Positions 42,430 to 51,401 of a DNA stretch of 64,000 bases are shown one piece after another. Position 1 is the stretch's first letter. Each line of letters begins with the position of its first letter. This stretch comes from an uncultured Clostridia bacterium. Lineage in GTDB: Bacteria > Bacillota > Clostridia > TANB77 > CAG-508. The stretch spans positions 1 to 64,000 of the forward strand of contig CAKPDY010000004.1 in the NCBI GenBank assembly GCA_934149165.1, given 5' to 3'. Position numbers and translations under genes: made by a program. Under the pieces are notes generated by a model. It was not told the DNA's origin and did no database searches. It was given only the letters and a program-made list of their open reading frames with translations.

Positions 42430-44133
42430 TTATTGAATATAATTTACTTTATATAAGTACAATGTATCTTGTGCTGATATATATGGAATTTCATTTATAG
42501 TATAACTTTTCACAAATTCACATGAAAAATCATTTTGATTTAGTAGAAACAATTTGTATTCCATATTTCTTGTAGTCATTAATACATATATATCCTTATT
42601 ACATATTTTGTCATAATATATATCTAAATTTTTTTCACTGGTTTTTATCAAAGAATCTCCCAAATTATATATAGGAACATCTTTCTCTCTAACTAAATTT
42701 GTAAGTGCACTATCGTCTGAAATAACTCCCCAGGCACCATCAATATTTATTTTATACTCTTCTTTATCTTTTAATATATATTTATAATTTTGTAATATGT
42801 TTTGATTTATATTAGAAGTAATAATAATGATTGTTCCCCCTAAAATTATAATTGATATTATAATTTTAATTAAATTATTTAATTTAGTTAAATTTAGTTT
42901 ATTTATAATAATTCCAAACATTACAATACCATATAGAATTGGAATTATTAATGCATATCTCATATAACCTTCTAAAAAAATAATCCATACAATAGTTAAT
43001 ATTATACTCAATATTGAAATTTCATATATTTTTGTATTCTTTTTTCTTATTATTAAACTATATAATGTAAAACATATTACTACTATGTAACCTATAGCCC
43101 ATATAGGATCTGTTATTTGACAGTCATCTCCATAACCTTTAAATATTACACTAACATAAACTGGCCATATTAAAATATGTACTATAGAATCCATTTTAAA
43201 TCTATCATCTTTCCAATTAAATTGCCCAAAGAACTTCGATTTAAATATAGAATTATAATATGGAAAAATTGGACTACCTGTTTGAATTATATTATCAATT
43301 ATATAAACTATAAACGGTATTATAAATAATATTGATGATACTAATAATGTTATTAGTAGCTTTTTATTTATGTTTTTTTTCTCTCTAATTAATATATAAA
43401 TTAATATTGGAATTATTAGTACAAGATTTGTAAGTTTTATAGCAGTTGCTATACCAGTTATAACGGATAAAAAATAAATTAGTTTTTTATTTTTTAATAT
43501 ATTTTTTTCTTTAATTACATAATACACTATTTGTAAAATAAATATTATGGATAAATTATCTATATAATAAGTTCCTGCCCATTGAAATATTATATATGAA
43601 GAACAACATAACATTGAAAAAATCGGTATAAGTTTATTTTTCTCACTCATTATATTAAATATATTTTTAATCTGATAAAATAAAACTATTAATGCATAAT
43701 ATGATAATATTGTTCCTAGCCTATACCCTAATATATATCTAAAAATATAATGCATTCTATCTCCTAATGCGAATAAAAATCCGTTTACTGTTTTTCCTGC
43801 AAAAAAATCAAAGTTTATTTTATCTATGCAAATATTATTTTGCAAATATATATGATAATTAGATACATCATATGAAAAATCTGGAATTGCAATATTTAAA
43901 CTAGCAATTACTACTATTATAGCCCAAAATAATATATCTAATAATTCAAAATTGTGTTGTATTTTTATTTTATTTTTTTTTATTAAAATACCATTTAAAA
44001 TAACTATTAATATACTAGATATTAATATGGCTATATTATATGGTATATTTATAGCATAAACTAATATATCTATTAATATAGCAATTATAGCTATATTAAA
44101 TATGTTCATAAAATGAATATTCATTTTTAACAT
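42430..44133 (-). CDS. Polytopic membrane glycosyltransferase-like protein (GT-C type)
   Basis: Seen: 567 residues from ATG 44133 with AAGGAGC 6 nt upstream. About twelve membrane segments; after the second, the extracytoplasmic loop contains IPDFSYDVSNYHIYLQNN, an Asp/His-bearing motif typical of the first loop of GT-C enzymes. The C-terminal soluble part (DGAWGVISDDSALTNLVREK, PIYNLGDSL) is short. Family knowledge: GT-C enzymes transfer sugars from polyprenyl carriers outside the membrane. Inference: works with the downstream 496-residue protein in surface glycosylation. Substrate unknown. Confidence 0.7.
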   Translation of the reverse strand: MLKMNIHFMNIFNIAIIAILIDILVYAINIPYNIAILISSILIVILNGILIKKNKIKIQHNFELLDILFWAIIVVIASLNIAIPDFSYDVSNYHIYLQNNICIDKINFDFFAGKTVNGFLFALGDRMHYIFRYILGYRLGTILSYYALIVLFYQIKNIFNIMSEKNKLIPIFSMLCCSSYIIFQWAGTYYIDNLSIIFILQIVYYVIKEKNILKNKKLIYFLSVITGIATAIKLTNLVLIIPILIYILIREKKNINKKLLITLLVSSILFIIPFIVYIIDNIIQTGSPIFPYYNSIFKSKFFGQFNWKDDRFKMDSIVHILIWPVYVSVIFKGYGDDCQITDPIWAIGYIVVICFTLYSLIIRKKNTKIYEISILSIILTIVWIIFLEGYMRYALIIPILYGIVMFGIIINKLNLTKLNNLIKIIISIIILGGTIIIITSNINQNILQNYKYILKDKEEYKINIDGAWGVISDDSALTNLVREKDVPIYNLGDSLIKTSEKNLDIYYDKICNKDIYVLMTTRNMEYKLFLLNQNDFSCEFVKSYTINEIPYISAQDTLYLYKVNYIQ

Positions 44134-44340
44134 TATTTTGCTCCTTCTTTTGTATCTTACTACAATTATATTGTACATTTATAATTTTATCATAATACCT
44201 AAATGAAAACAAGAATTACTTTGCATAACTCTTAATTTCCTTTTCTAAAGTTTCATCATATATATATTATTAACCCCCATACGAATATAATTAAATAAAA
44301 ATATCATATGAGGGTTACATATTTATGAAGATTTTTTCAG

Positions 44341-45060
44341 TTATTTGATTGTACGGAAATAATTTTTCACGTGTTCTAAAGCATGAACAAATACTTCTGG
44401 AATTACCATATTGGTAGTATCAATATACACATTGTACGAACTTCTAAAAATTTCCAATTCCTTCTGATTTCCTGATGTTATTTCTTCAAACAGTTCTTTA
44501 TTTTTTTCTTCCTGTTTATAAAAATACTCAAGACTTTCATATTTGCTTTTTTCTTCATCATTGCAAACTCTTTTCCATGCAACATCTGCATTACAGTTCA
44601 GATGTATATACATATCAAATTTTGCAAGATTATTTGGACACTGAATATTAAAAATTTCTGAATATGTTTTTCCGCTTCTTACCAAACCACTAGCATACTG
44701 ATCAATTGGACCTCTTTGACAGATAAAATAGTCACAGTGTTCTTTTATCTGAATCATATAATTTGATAAAAGACCATCTGCAAGATTAAATACCATTTGT
44801 TCTGTGTACCAATCTTTATATTCGTTTTGACCAATTGCATTGTTAAGCAATTTTACCAAATGTTTATCACATGGGGATTCTGCCGTTATAACAATATTTC
44901 CTTCATATGACAAATATTTAGCCAATCCATCACGCAAATTAGTCTTTCCACTTCCATTCTGACCTGTTATGCTTATGAACTTTGTTTTTCTGTTATTTGG
45001 AAGTTCTTCCAGATTCAAAGAGCCATCGCTTTTAATTATATCTGGCAAGTAAATCTTCAT
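44341..45060 (-). CDS. P-loop nucleoside/nucleotide kinase-like protein
   Basis: Seen: 239 residues. Walker A GQNGSGKT at 33-40, a lid/acid region with ICQRGPIDQYASGLVRS near 112-128 (an RGPxDQ signature like the DRS of deoxynucleoside or thymidylate kinases), and CNADVAWKRVCNDEEKSKYE near 165-185. Family knowledge: dNK/TMPK-type enzymes phosphorylate nucleosides or nucleotides with ATP. No gene context supports a nucleotide pathway here. By eye its codon use is less AT-biased than neighbours, suggesting acquisition. A weak hairpin (44272-44315) lies downstream. Confidence 0.7.
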   Translation of the reverse strand: MKIYLPDIIKSDGSLNLEELPNNRKTKFISITGQNGSGKTNLRDGLAKYLSYEGNIVITAESPCDKHLVKLLNNAIGQNEYKDWYTEQMVFNLADGLLSNYMIQIKEHCDYFICQRGPIDQYASGLVRSGKTYSEIFNIQCPNNLAKFDMYIHLNCNADVAWKRVCNDEEKSKYESLEYFYKQEEKNKELFEEITSGNQKELEIFRSSYNVYIDTTNMVIPEVFVHALEHVKNYFRTIK

Positions 45061-45186
45061 CCTAATTCCTCCTTAATTAAAGTTACGAATTATTATTTGA
45101 TTTTTGCTATACTATAAAATATATTTGCTTTTTATCTATTTGTCAAGATATTTTTTTATTTTATTGTAAATTTTGCAAAAATTTTG

Positions 45187-45221
45187 TCCGCCTGAAATTA
45201 TATTATTTCAGACGGACATTT
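45187..45221 (-). terminator. Terminator after the 45234-45593 gene
   Basis: GTCCG(C)CTGAAAT and ATTTCAG(A)CGGAC pair, one mismatch; the minus strand continues into a T run. Confidence 0.75.
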
Positions 45222-45233
45222 GGAGTTTAGAAA

Positions 45234-45593
45234 TTATTGTTCTTCAGATGTTACTGTTTTTTCCAGTTTATTTATAATATCCTCTTTGATTTTATTTGAG
45301 AAAATTCTATCACGGAGTAATCCTCTAAGAATCTCCGCTGTTATTTTATCATTTGATATTAATGCCAAAATAACATTTTCGCTTCCTATTTGAGCGATTT
45401 TCTCCAAATCTTCCCTTTTGATGTTTTTGTTTCTTACTGCCAACTCCAAGATAATGACGTTTTTATAGCATTTTTCGATAATTTCATGAATTATCTCTCC
45501 TGGGCAGTTTTCATCTTCCAAAATTGTTATTAAGGTCTCAAAACTAAACACGTTTACGAGGTCCTTAATCTTAATTTCATTATTTTCTTTCAT
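45234..45593 (-). CDS. Hypothetical helical protein, 119 residues
   Basis: Seen: ATG 45593 chosen because AAAAGGAG lies about 10 nt upstream; the frame is open 38 codons further but without a site. Helical repeats of the type NVFSFETLITILEDENCPGE, NVIILELAVRNKNIKREDLE, NVILALISNDKITAEILRGL suggest a small HEAT/leucine-rich-like repeat protein (units of ~20-25 residues). No membrane segment. Its codon use resembles the kinase-like gene next door rather than the surroundings. I cannot name a function. Confidence 0.6.
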   Translation of the reverse strand: MKENNEIKIKDLVNVFSFETLITILEDENCPGEIIHEIIEKCYKNVIILELAVRNKNIKREDLEKIAQIGSENVILALISNDKITAEILRGLLRDRIFSNKIKEDIINKLEKTVTSEEQ

Positions 45594-45755
45594 ACTGAAA
45601 GCACTCCTTTTCGCATTATTATTAATTAATATATAATGGCTTGACCACAAAATATTTTCATATTTCGCCATAGTCTTTATTATAACACAATATTTCATAA
45701 TTTGCAAATTTTTTTAAAACTTTTTTCTAATCACTAGCCAAACAAAATTAGCTGT

Positions 45756-45779
45756 GTTATAATTCAACTGTATTATAAC
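45756..45779. promoter_or_regulatory. Palindrome overlapping lipoprotein promoter
   Basis: GTTATAAT (45756-45763) and ATTATAAC (45772-45779) are perfect inverted copies. The left copy includes the TATAAT that likely serves as -10 for the lipoprotein gene. Confidence 0.4.
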
Positions 45780-45818
45780 AAATACATACCATAATTATAT
45801 AAAAAAGGGGGTGGAATA

Positions 45819-46229
45819 ATGAAAAAAACAGCAAAAGGTGCATTATTAGTTTTAATTATGGGTCTTTTACTAATAGCATTAACAGGTTGTGGTGGTGACA
45901 AATTAGTTGCTACAAAATCTTCAGATGATGATTTTATGGGAAAATATGATGAAAAAATTGAAATATCATTTAAAGATGATAAAGCAACTGATATAGTATG
46001 GACTATGGAATACGAAAGTAAAGAAAAAGCTGAATCTATTGCTGCTATATTTAAATTAGCTAACAGTAGTAACTCTGATTCTAAAATGGATGTAGAGCAA
46101 AAGGATAAAAAAGTTATTATAAAAATGGATGCCAAAACATTTGCTTCTGAAGAAGGAATGGATGATAATTCTCTATCTAAAAAAGAAATGAAAAAATCTT
46201 TAGAAGATGATGGTTATACAGTAAAATAA
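45819..46229 (+). CDS. Lipoprotein, 136 residues
   Basis: Seen: AAAGGGGGTG 6 nt before ATG 45819. Type II signal peptide with lipobox ALTGC (Cys24), then GGDKLVATKSSDDD. The mature part (YDEKIEISFKDDKATDIVWT, YESKEKAESIAAIFKLANSS, KKVIIKMDAKTFASEEGMDD) is acidic and resembles the small YehR/DUF1307-type lipoproteins in pattern, though this is a loose match. Membrane-attached outside the cell. Monocistronic with a strong terminator. Function unknown. Confidence 0.8.
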   Translation: MKKTAKGALLVLIMGLLLIALTGCGGDKLVATKSSDDDFMGKYDEKIEISFKDDKATDIVWTMEYESKEKAESIAAIFKLANSSNSDSKMDVEQKDKKVIIKMDAKTFASEEGMDDNSLSKKEMKKSLEDDGYTVK

Positions 46230-46232
46230 TAT

Positions 46233-46267
46233 AAAAAATAGAGTTTCTTACATGAAACTCTATTTTT
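46233..46267. terminator. Bidirectional terminator
   Basis: AAAAATAGAGTTTC and GAAACTCTATTTTT, perfect 14-bp arms, 6-nt loop, between the convergent lipoprotein and GNAT genes. Confidence 0.85.
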
Positions 46268-47207
46268 TATACAACATTTGTAACATAGCTTCATCGCGAA
46301 AATCAAAAGCGTCTTTAAATGTTATATTTTGATTTTTTCCTATTTCTTCATAATCTACATCTATTACATTAAATTCTTTGAAATTATTTTTAACCTCTTC
46401 ATATAATTTATTTTTCTTTGTTCCCTCAACAGAAAATGGTTTATGCATAATTATAGTTAATCCTTTTCCTTTTACTTTTGCAATATCTTTTATAATTTCA
46501 AACAAATAATTATATTCATTATTACAATCAAAATATATTGTTGTATTTTTATCTTTAATAATACCATTCAATTTATTTCTAACTTCCATATAATCTTTTA
46601 CATGTATATTTCCATTTTTGCTTATAAGGCTATTTGATATATCTATATTAAATACATTATTTGCTTCTTTTGAAAAAGTATGAATATTGAAAAATTGAAT
46701 ATTGTTTAATTTTTCATATTTTTCTATTATTTTATCTGAAATACTATTATCAAAATATATAAAATATGAATTTATTACGTTTCCTTTATTATATTGTAGA
46801 TTGTATATTATCTCATTTGTATTTTCATCTATAGATTCGTTAACTTTCTTGAATCCAATCGCTTTAAAAAATAATACACCATTTACATTTTTCTTATATA
46901 TTTTAATATTAATTGTATCATATTCGGTTTTTACTTTTTCTAATAGTAATTTTCCGATTCCTTCTCTTATAATTTCTGGTTTTACTTGAATACTCAGTAT
47001 TTCACCCTGATTTGATACAGATATAAATGCTAAAATTTTTTCTGCTTCTGTATACACATATATATTGCTTGCCAAGAATTCATCTCTTGTTTTTACATAG
47101 TTGTCTATCCAATATTGATTTTTTATAAATGGTTGAAATTGCTGGTTATTGTCTTTCCATATTTTCATTATAATATCTATATCTCTTTTGTTGAATTTTT
47201 TTAGCAA
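46260..47207 (-). CDS. GNAT-family N-acetyltransferase with C-terminal extension
   Basis: Seen: 315 residues from TTG 47207 behind AGAGAGGA. Residues 1-140 form a GNAT domain: KRDIDIIMKIWKDNNQQFQ, SNIYVYTEAEKILAFISVSN, the acetyl-CoA loop IQVKPEIIREGIGKLLLEKV, and VLFFKAIGFKK. The remaining ~170 residues (NSYFIYFDNSISDKIIEKY to DAFDFRDEAMLQML) are not recognised and may be a second domain. Substrate unknown. Its stop is inside the shared terminator hairpin with the lipoprotein gene. Confidence 0.8.
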   Translation of the reverse strand: MLKKFNKRDIDIIMKIWKDNNQQFQPFIKNQYWIDNYVKTRDEFLASNIYVYTEAEKILAFISVSNQGEILSIQVKPEIIREGIGKLLLEKVKTEYDTINIKIYKKNVNGVLFFKAIGFKKVNESIDENTNEIIYNLQYNKGNVINSYFIYFDNSISDKIIEKYEKLNNIQFFNIHTFSKEANNVFNIDISNSLISKNGNIHVKDYMEVRNKLNGIIKDKNTTIYFDCNNEYNYLFEIIKDIAKVKGKGLTIIMHKPFSVEGTKKNKLYEEVKNNFKEFNVIDVDYEEIGKNQNITFKDAFDFRDEAMLQMLYKK

Positions 47208-47241
47208 TTCTATATTCCTCTCTTTCCATATATTTGGTTTA

Positions 47242-47285
47242 AATTTAAGTGGTGAACATTTTATATAGAGTTCACCACTTAAATT
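47242..47285 (-). terminator. Terminator of the HD-domain gene
   Basis: AATTTAAGTGGTGAAC (47242-47257) and GTTCACCACTTAAATT (47270-47285), perfect 16-bp arms. Confidence 0.75.
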
Positions 47286-47290
47286 ATTTT

Positions 47291-47845
47291 TTAAATATCA
47301 TAAAAGTATGTAGACTCTAAATCAGCTTCATTTAATAGTAATGCTAAAGGATATCTTTTATATGCTGCTCCTAATGAATTATATACTTCTTTAGGTTCTG
47401 AAAATCCCATATGCCAACGAATGCAGTATTTTTCTTCTGAAGTTAATTTTATGTATTCTGTTAACATCATTACAGATTTTTCACCATGACCATATGGTAT
47501 AGTATCATCTATTGTATAATATGGAACTTTTTCCCATTCTCCTCTTTCATTTTTTGCATTTCTATAATCTACTTTATAAAAATTAACTTTGCAAATATCA
47601 TGTAATAATCCTATTATTATTAATGTGTCTTCCGCAAATTCCATTTTCATAACATTGTTTTTTGCTTTATGTTTTAATATTTCATACACCTTCATACTAT
47701 GTTCTAAAAGTCCACCTTCATAATCTCCATGAAATCTAGTACTTGCTGGTGCTGTGAAAAAGTCTGTTTTTTCTATAAAGTTTATTAAATCTTCTATTCC
47801 TTCTCTTTTTGTGCTTTTTAGTAATTCTATAAATTCTTCTTTCAT
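47291..47845 (-). CDS. HD-domain hydrolase
   Basis: Seen: 184 residues. Metal ligands in order: STRFHGDYEGGLLEHSMKVY (His), LIIIGLLHDICKVNFYK (the HD pair), and a later RWHMG. Family knowledge: HD proteins are phosphohydrolases of nucleotides or cyclic nucleotides; this short form (DUF/yfbR-like pattern with an internal NERGEWEKVPYYTIDDTIPY) is frequent beside metG in Clostridia. Probably cytoplasmic. It follows metG by 90 nt, so may be co-transcribed. Confidence 0.85.
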   Translation of the reverse strand: MKEEFIELLKSTKREGIEDLINFIEKTDFFTAPASTRFHGDYEGGLLEHSMKVYEILKHKAKNNVMKMEFAEDTLIIIGLLHDICKVNFYKVDYRNAKNERGEWEKVPYYTIDDTIPYGHGEKSVMMLTEYIKLTSEEKYCIRWHMGFSEPKEVYNSLGAAYKRYPLALLLNEADLESTYFYDI

Positions 47846-47934
47846 TACATCTATCTCCTTTGAAATTTAGCTTTTGAATTTTAATTTTACCTTTAATTTT
47901 GCCTTTTTCTAATATTTTATTGCAATATTTTACT

Positions 47935-49506
47935 TTATTTCATATTTGCTTTTATATATTCTACTTCTTCATTTACATCTAATCTTACAAATAATGGTTC
48001 ACCTTTTTCAATAACTTTAGTATTTGGCTCTAATTTAGCATTTTTAATAGAACCCCATGTTTGTAATTCTTTATTATTAACACCTAGTTGATTAAATATT
48101 TTTTCTGCTGTTTGTGGTAAAAAAGGTATTATAAGTATTGCTATTTTTCTTAGTGTTTCTGCTAAATTAAACATTACAACACCTAGTCTTGCAGTATTTT
48201 CTTCTTTAGCCAATACCCAAGGCATTGTTTCATCTATATATTTATTTGTTCTTGAAATTATTGTCCATATCTCTGTTAATGCATTAGATATATGGTATGT
48301 TTCTATTAATTCTTCTACTTTTATAAGTTTTGTATTAATAAATTCTTGTAAATTTGCGTCAATTTCATTTGATTGTGTTAAATCAGTTGGAATTTGTCCT
48401 GCAAAATATTTATTTATCATACCTATAGTTCTGTTTAATAAATTACCTAAATCATTACATAAATCTGTATTAAATTTTTCTACAAAATCTTCTGGTGTAA
48501 ATAATGTATCTTGTCCAAAGCTCATTTCACTTAATAAAAAATATTTTGTTGCATCTAATCCATATCTTTCTATTAACATTTCTGGATATACAACATTTCC
48601 TTTTGATTTAGACATTTTTCCGTCTTTCATTACAATATAACCATGTGCATAAATTTCTTTAGGCTGTTCTAATCCTAATGCTTTTAAGAATATAGGCCAA
48701 TAAATTCCATGGAACCTTATTATGTCTTTACCTACTATTTGCAAATCTGCAGGCCAATATTTTTTAAATAATTCATCATTATCAGACATATAACCTAATG
48801 CTGTAATATAGTTAGTTAATGCATCAACCCATACATATAAAACATGTTTAGGATCATTTGGCATTTTTATTCCCCAATCAAAAGTTGTACGGCTAATACA
48901 TAAATCTTCTAATCCAGGTTTTATAAAATTACCGAAAATCTCATTTCTTCTGAATTCTGGTTGAACAAATCCTGGATTTTCTTCGTAAAATTTGATAAGC
49001 CAATCTTCATATTTTTTCATATTGAAGAAATATGATTCTTCTGTCATCTTTTTTACTTCTCTACCACAATCTGGACATTTTCCATCAACTAGTTGAGTTT
49101 CTGTAAAATAAGTTTCACAAGGCATACAATACCAGCCTTCATATTCACCTTTGTAAATATCACCATTTTCTAAAAATTTATTTACAATTTTTTCAACAGC
49201 TTTTTCATGGCGTTCATATGTTGTTCTAATAAAGTCATTATATTGTATATCCATTAATTTCCACAATTTTTTAGCCTCTGTAGCCATTTCGTCAACATGT
49301 TGTTTTGGTGTTACTCCTCTTTTTTTGGCTATTTCTTGTATCTTTTGACCATGTTCATCTAGACCTGTTAATAAATATGTATCAAAACCTCTTAATTGTT
49401 TATATCTTTTTATAGAGTCTGCTAAAACTTCTGTATATGCAGTCCCTATATGAAATTTTCCACTTGGATAATATATTGGTGTTGTTATGTAAAATTTCTT
49501 ATTCAT
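47935..49506 (-). CDS. metG: Methionine--tRNA ligase
   Basis: Seen: about 523 residues; ATG 49506 is preferred (AAAGGA 12 nt upstream) over ATGs at 49518 and 49515. Class I signatures: YYPSGKFHIGTAYTE (HIGH-type), KMSKSKGN near 300, GLDEHGQKIQ, plus a zinc knuckle CMPC/CPDC. Family knowledge: charges tRNA-Met. It lacks the C-terminal EMAP/tRBD extension of longer forms. Neighbours are the HD hydrolase (downstream) and glmM (upstream). Confidence 0.97.
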   Translation of the reverse strand: MNKKFYITTPIYYPSGKFHIGTAYTEVLADSIKRYKQLRGFDTYLLTGLDEHGQKIQEIAKKRGVTPKQHVDEMATEAKKLWKLMDIQYNDFIRTTYERHEKAVEKIVNKFLENGDIYKGEYEGWYCMPCETYFTETQLVDGKCPDCGREVKKMTEESYFFNMKKYEDWLIKFYEENPGFVQPEFRRNEIFGNFIKPGLEDLCISRTTFDWGIKMPNDPKHVLYVWVDALTNYITALGYMSDNDELFKKYWPADLQIVGKDIIRFHGIYWPIFLKALGLEQPKEIYAHGYIVMKDGKMSKSKGNVVYPEMLIERYGLDATKYFLLSEMSFGQDTLFTPEDFVEKFNTDLCNDLGNLLNRTIGMINKYFAGQIPTDLTQSNEIDANLQEFINTKLIKVEELIETYHISNALTEIWTIISRTNKYIDETMPWVLAKEENTARLGVVMFNLAETLRKIAILIIPFLPQTAEKIFNQLGVNNKELQTWGSIKNAKLEPNTKVIEKGEPLFVRLDVNEEVEYIKANMK

Positions 49507-49659
49507 ATTATTCATCATTCCTTTCTTGCTTTACTTGTAAGCAATATATTTAGCTTAAATTTTAAAAACAATATATTTTTATCGAATTTTGAAAAGCAAT
49601 ATATTTGCTCGAATATTAATTTGTAATTTTTGGGGTTATTTGCCTAATATTTTGCTTTT

Positions 49660-51024
49660 TTATGCTAATTTATTTTCAATAAATTTGGCAAGCTCTGTAG
49701 CTCTTTTACGTATATATTCTTGATTTTCACCTTCAATCATAACTCTGATTAATGGTTCTGTTCCTGAAGCTCTAATTAAAACTCTTCCATTTCCGGAAAA
49801 TTCACTTTCTAATTTTTCTATTTCAGCTTTTATTTCTGGGTCATTTTTATATTCATCTTTTTTAGAACTGCTTACTTTAGCATTAACCAATACTTGTGGA
49901 TATGCTTTCATTATTCCTGCAATTTCAGAAGCAGTTTTATTTTGTTCTAGCATAGCTCTTATTAATAATATTGATGTTAAAATTCCATCTCCTGTTGGGT
50001 TATAATCTAAGCATATTACATGTCCTGATTGTTCTCCTCCTAGGTTATATCCATTTTTTAACATTTCTTCTAGTACATATCTATCTCCAACTTTTGTTTG
50101 TACTAAATTTATTCCATTATTTTGAGCATATTTATTTAATCCTAAATTACTCATAACAGTTGCTACTACAGTGTCTTTCTTTAATAATCCCTTGTTTTTA
50201 AATGAGTTTGATAAAATAGCTAAAATTTTATCTCCATCTATTTCATTTCCATTTTCATCAACTGCTAAACATCTATCTCCATCGCCATCATAAGCAATTC
50301 CTAAATTACATTTATTATCTACAACAAATTTTTTTAATCCTTCTAAATGTGTAGAACCACAACTATCATTTATATTTATTCCATTTGGTTTATCATTTAT
50401 TATAATATGATTTATACCTAACACTTTGAATATTTTATCTGCAACAACAGATGTTGCTCCATTTGCTGTATCTACTGCTACAACAAAGTTTTCTTTATCA
50501 AATTGTTCTAATTCTTCTTCAAAATTCTTTCTAAAGAAATATACATATTCGTCTAATAAATCTGTTCTTATTTCAGAAACACCTATTTTTTCGTTTACTG
50601 CTGTTAATTCATCTATTTTTCCTGAATCCATTATTTCTTCAATTTCTTCTTCTAATTCGTCTGGAATTTTCATTCCTTTATTACTAAAGTATTTTACTCC
50701 ATTGAATTCGTATGTATTATGTGATGCTGAAATCACAACACTTGCATCTGCTTTAAATCTTTTTGTTAAATATGCAACTGCTGGTGTTGGCATTACATCT
50801 AATATTTTTACATTTGCTCCATAGCTTAAGAACCCTGCTGTCATTGCACTTTCTATTAAAGTACCTGATATACGAGTGTCTCTACCTATTAAAATTGTTG
50901 GTGCATGATTTGTATGTTTTGATAATACATATGCACCTGCTTTTGCTACTTTATAAACCAATTCAGGAGAAAGCTCTGTATTTGCTATTCTTCTGATTCC
51001 ATCTGTTCCAAAATATTTTCTCAT
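49660..51024 (-). CDS. glmM: Phosphoglucosamine mutase
   Basis: Seen: 454 residues from ATG 51024 (AAGGAGG 9 nt upstream). Starts KYFGTDGIRRIAN; phosphoserine loop SASHN with Ser101; metal loop YDGDGDRCLAVDE; sugar loop GGEQSGHVI; phosphate site RASGTEPLIRVMIE. Family knowledge: interconverts glucosamine-6-P and glucosamine-1-P for peptidoglycan precursor synthesis. It has a near-consensus promoter (TTGACT/TATAAT) with a large palindrome immediately upstream. Confidence 0.97.
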   Translation of the reverse strand: MRKYFGTDGIRRIANTELSPELVYKVAKAGAYVLSKHTNHAPTILIGRDTRISGTLIESAMTAGFLSYGANVKILDVMPTPAVAYLTKRFKADASVVISASHNTYEFNGVKYFSNKGMKIPDELEEEIEEIMDSGKIDELTAVNEKIGVSEIRTDLLDEYVYFFRKNFEEELEQFDKENFVVAVDTANGATSVVADKIFKVLGINHIIINDKPNGININDSCGSTHLEGLKKFVVDNKCNLGIAYDGDGDRCLAVDENGNEIDGDKILAILSNSFKNKGLLKKDTVVATVMSNLGLNKYAQNNGINLVQTKVGDRYVLEEMLKNGYNLGGEQSGHVICLDYNPTGDGILTSILLIRAMLEQNKTASEIAGIMKAYPQVLVNAKVSSSKKDEYKNDPEIKAEIEKLESEFSGNGRVLIRASGTEPLIRVMIEGENQEYIRKRATELAKFIENKLA

Positions 51025-51052
51025 GTTATTCAACCTCCTTAGTATCTATTGT

Positions 51053-51081
51053 ATTATACAGTTTTGGAAAAAATTAGTCAA
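51053..51081 (-). promoter_or_regulatory. Promoter of glmM
   Basis: Minus strand TTGACT (51076-51081), 17-bp spacer, TATAAT (51053-51058), 29 nt from the start codon. It directly abuts the direct repeat at 51084. Confidence 0.85.
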
Positions 51082-51083
51082 TA

Positions 51084-51173
51084 GGAATTAAAGGAGGAAC
51101 AGGGTAATTTCATCAATTGTTACAAATTTGTAACAATCGATAAAATTACCCTGAAGAAGGAATTAAAGGAGGA
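51084..51173. repeat. 54-bp palindrome flanked by 15-bp direct repeats upstream of glmM
   Basis: Arms 51100-51126 and 51127-51153 are inverted copies with 25 of 27 matches and no loop; the centre reads TGTTACAAATTTGTAACA. GGAATTAAAGGAGGA occurs at 51084-51098 and again at 51159-51173. The rest of the gap to 51401 is AT-rich with degenerate copies of AATTAAA-type sequence and a hairpin near 51268-51318. Confidence 0.85.
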
Positions 51174-51401
51174 TTTTGCAAATTAAAAGAGGAACTTTAC
51201 AAATAGAAATTAAATAAGAAATTTGATAAAATTGAAAATTTACAAACTAAAACACCTTTGAGTTTTAAAGAGAGTAGAGAGTATCGAAAAATTTGCGAAA
51301 ACTTTACTATACTCTCTTTTTATGTTCTCTATTTTTTCTTGATTTTCATTTTTTTCTTGTTCTTTATTTTTTATAAAGATGTACAAATTAATTAACAAAT
51401 A

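Noticed and set aside
45819..46135. Minus-strand frame opposite the lipoprotein gene
   Set aside because: The plus-strand gene has a strong ribosome binding site, lipobox and terminator; the antisense frame has none.
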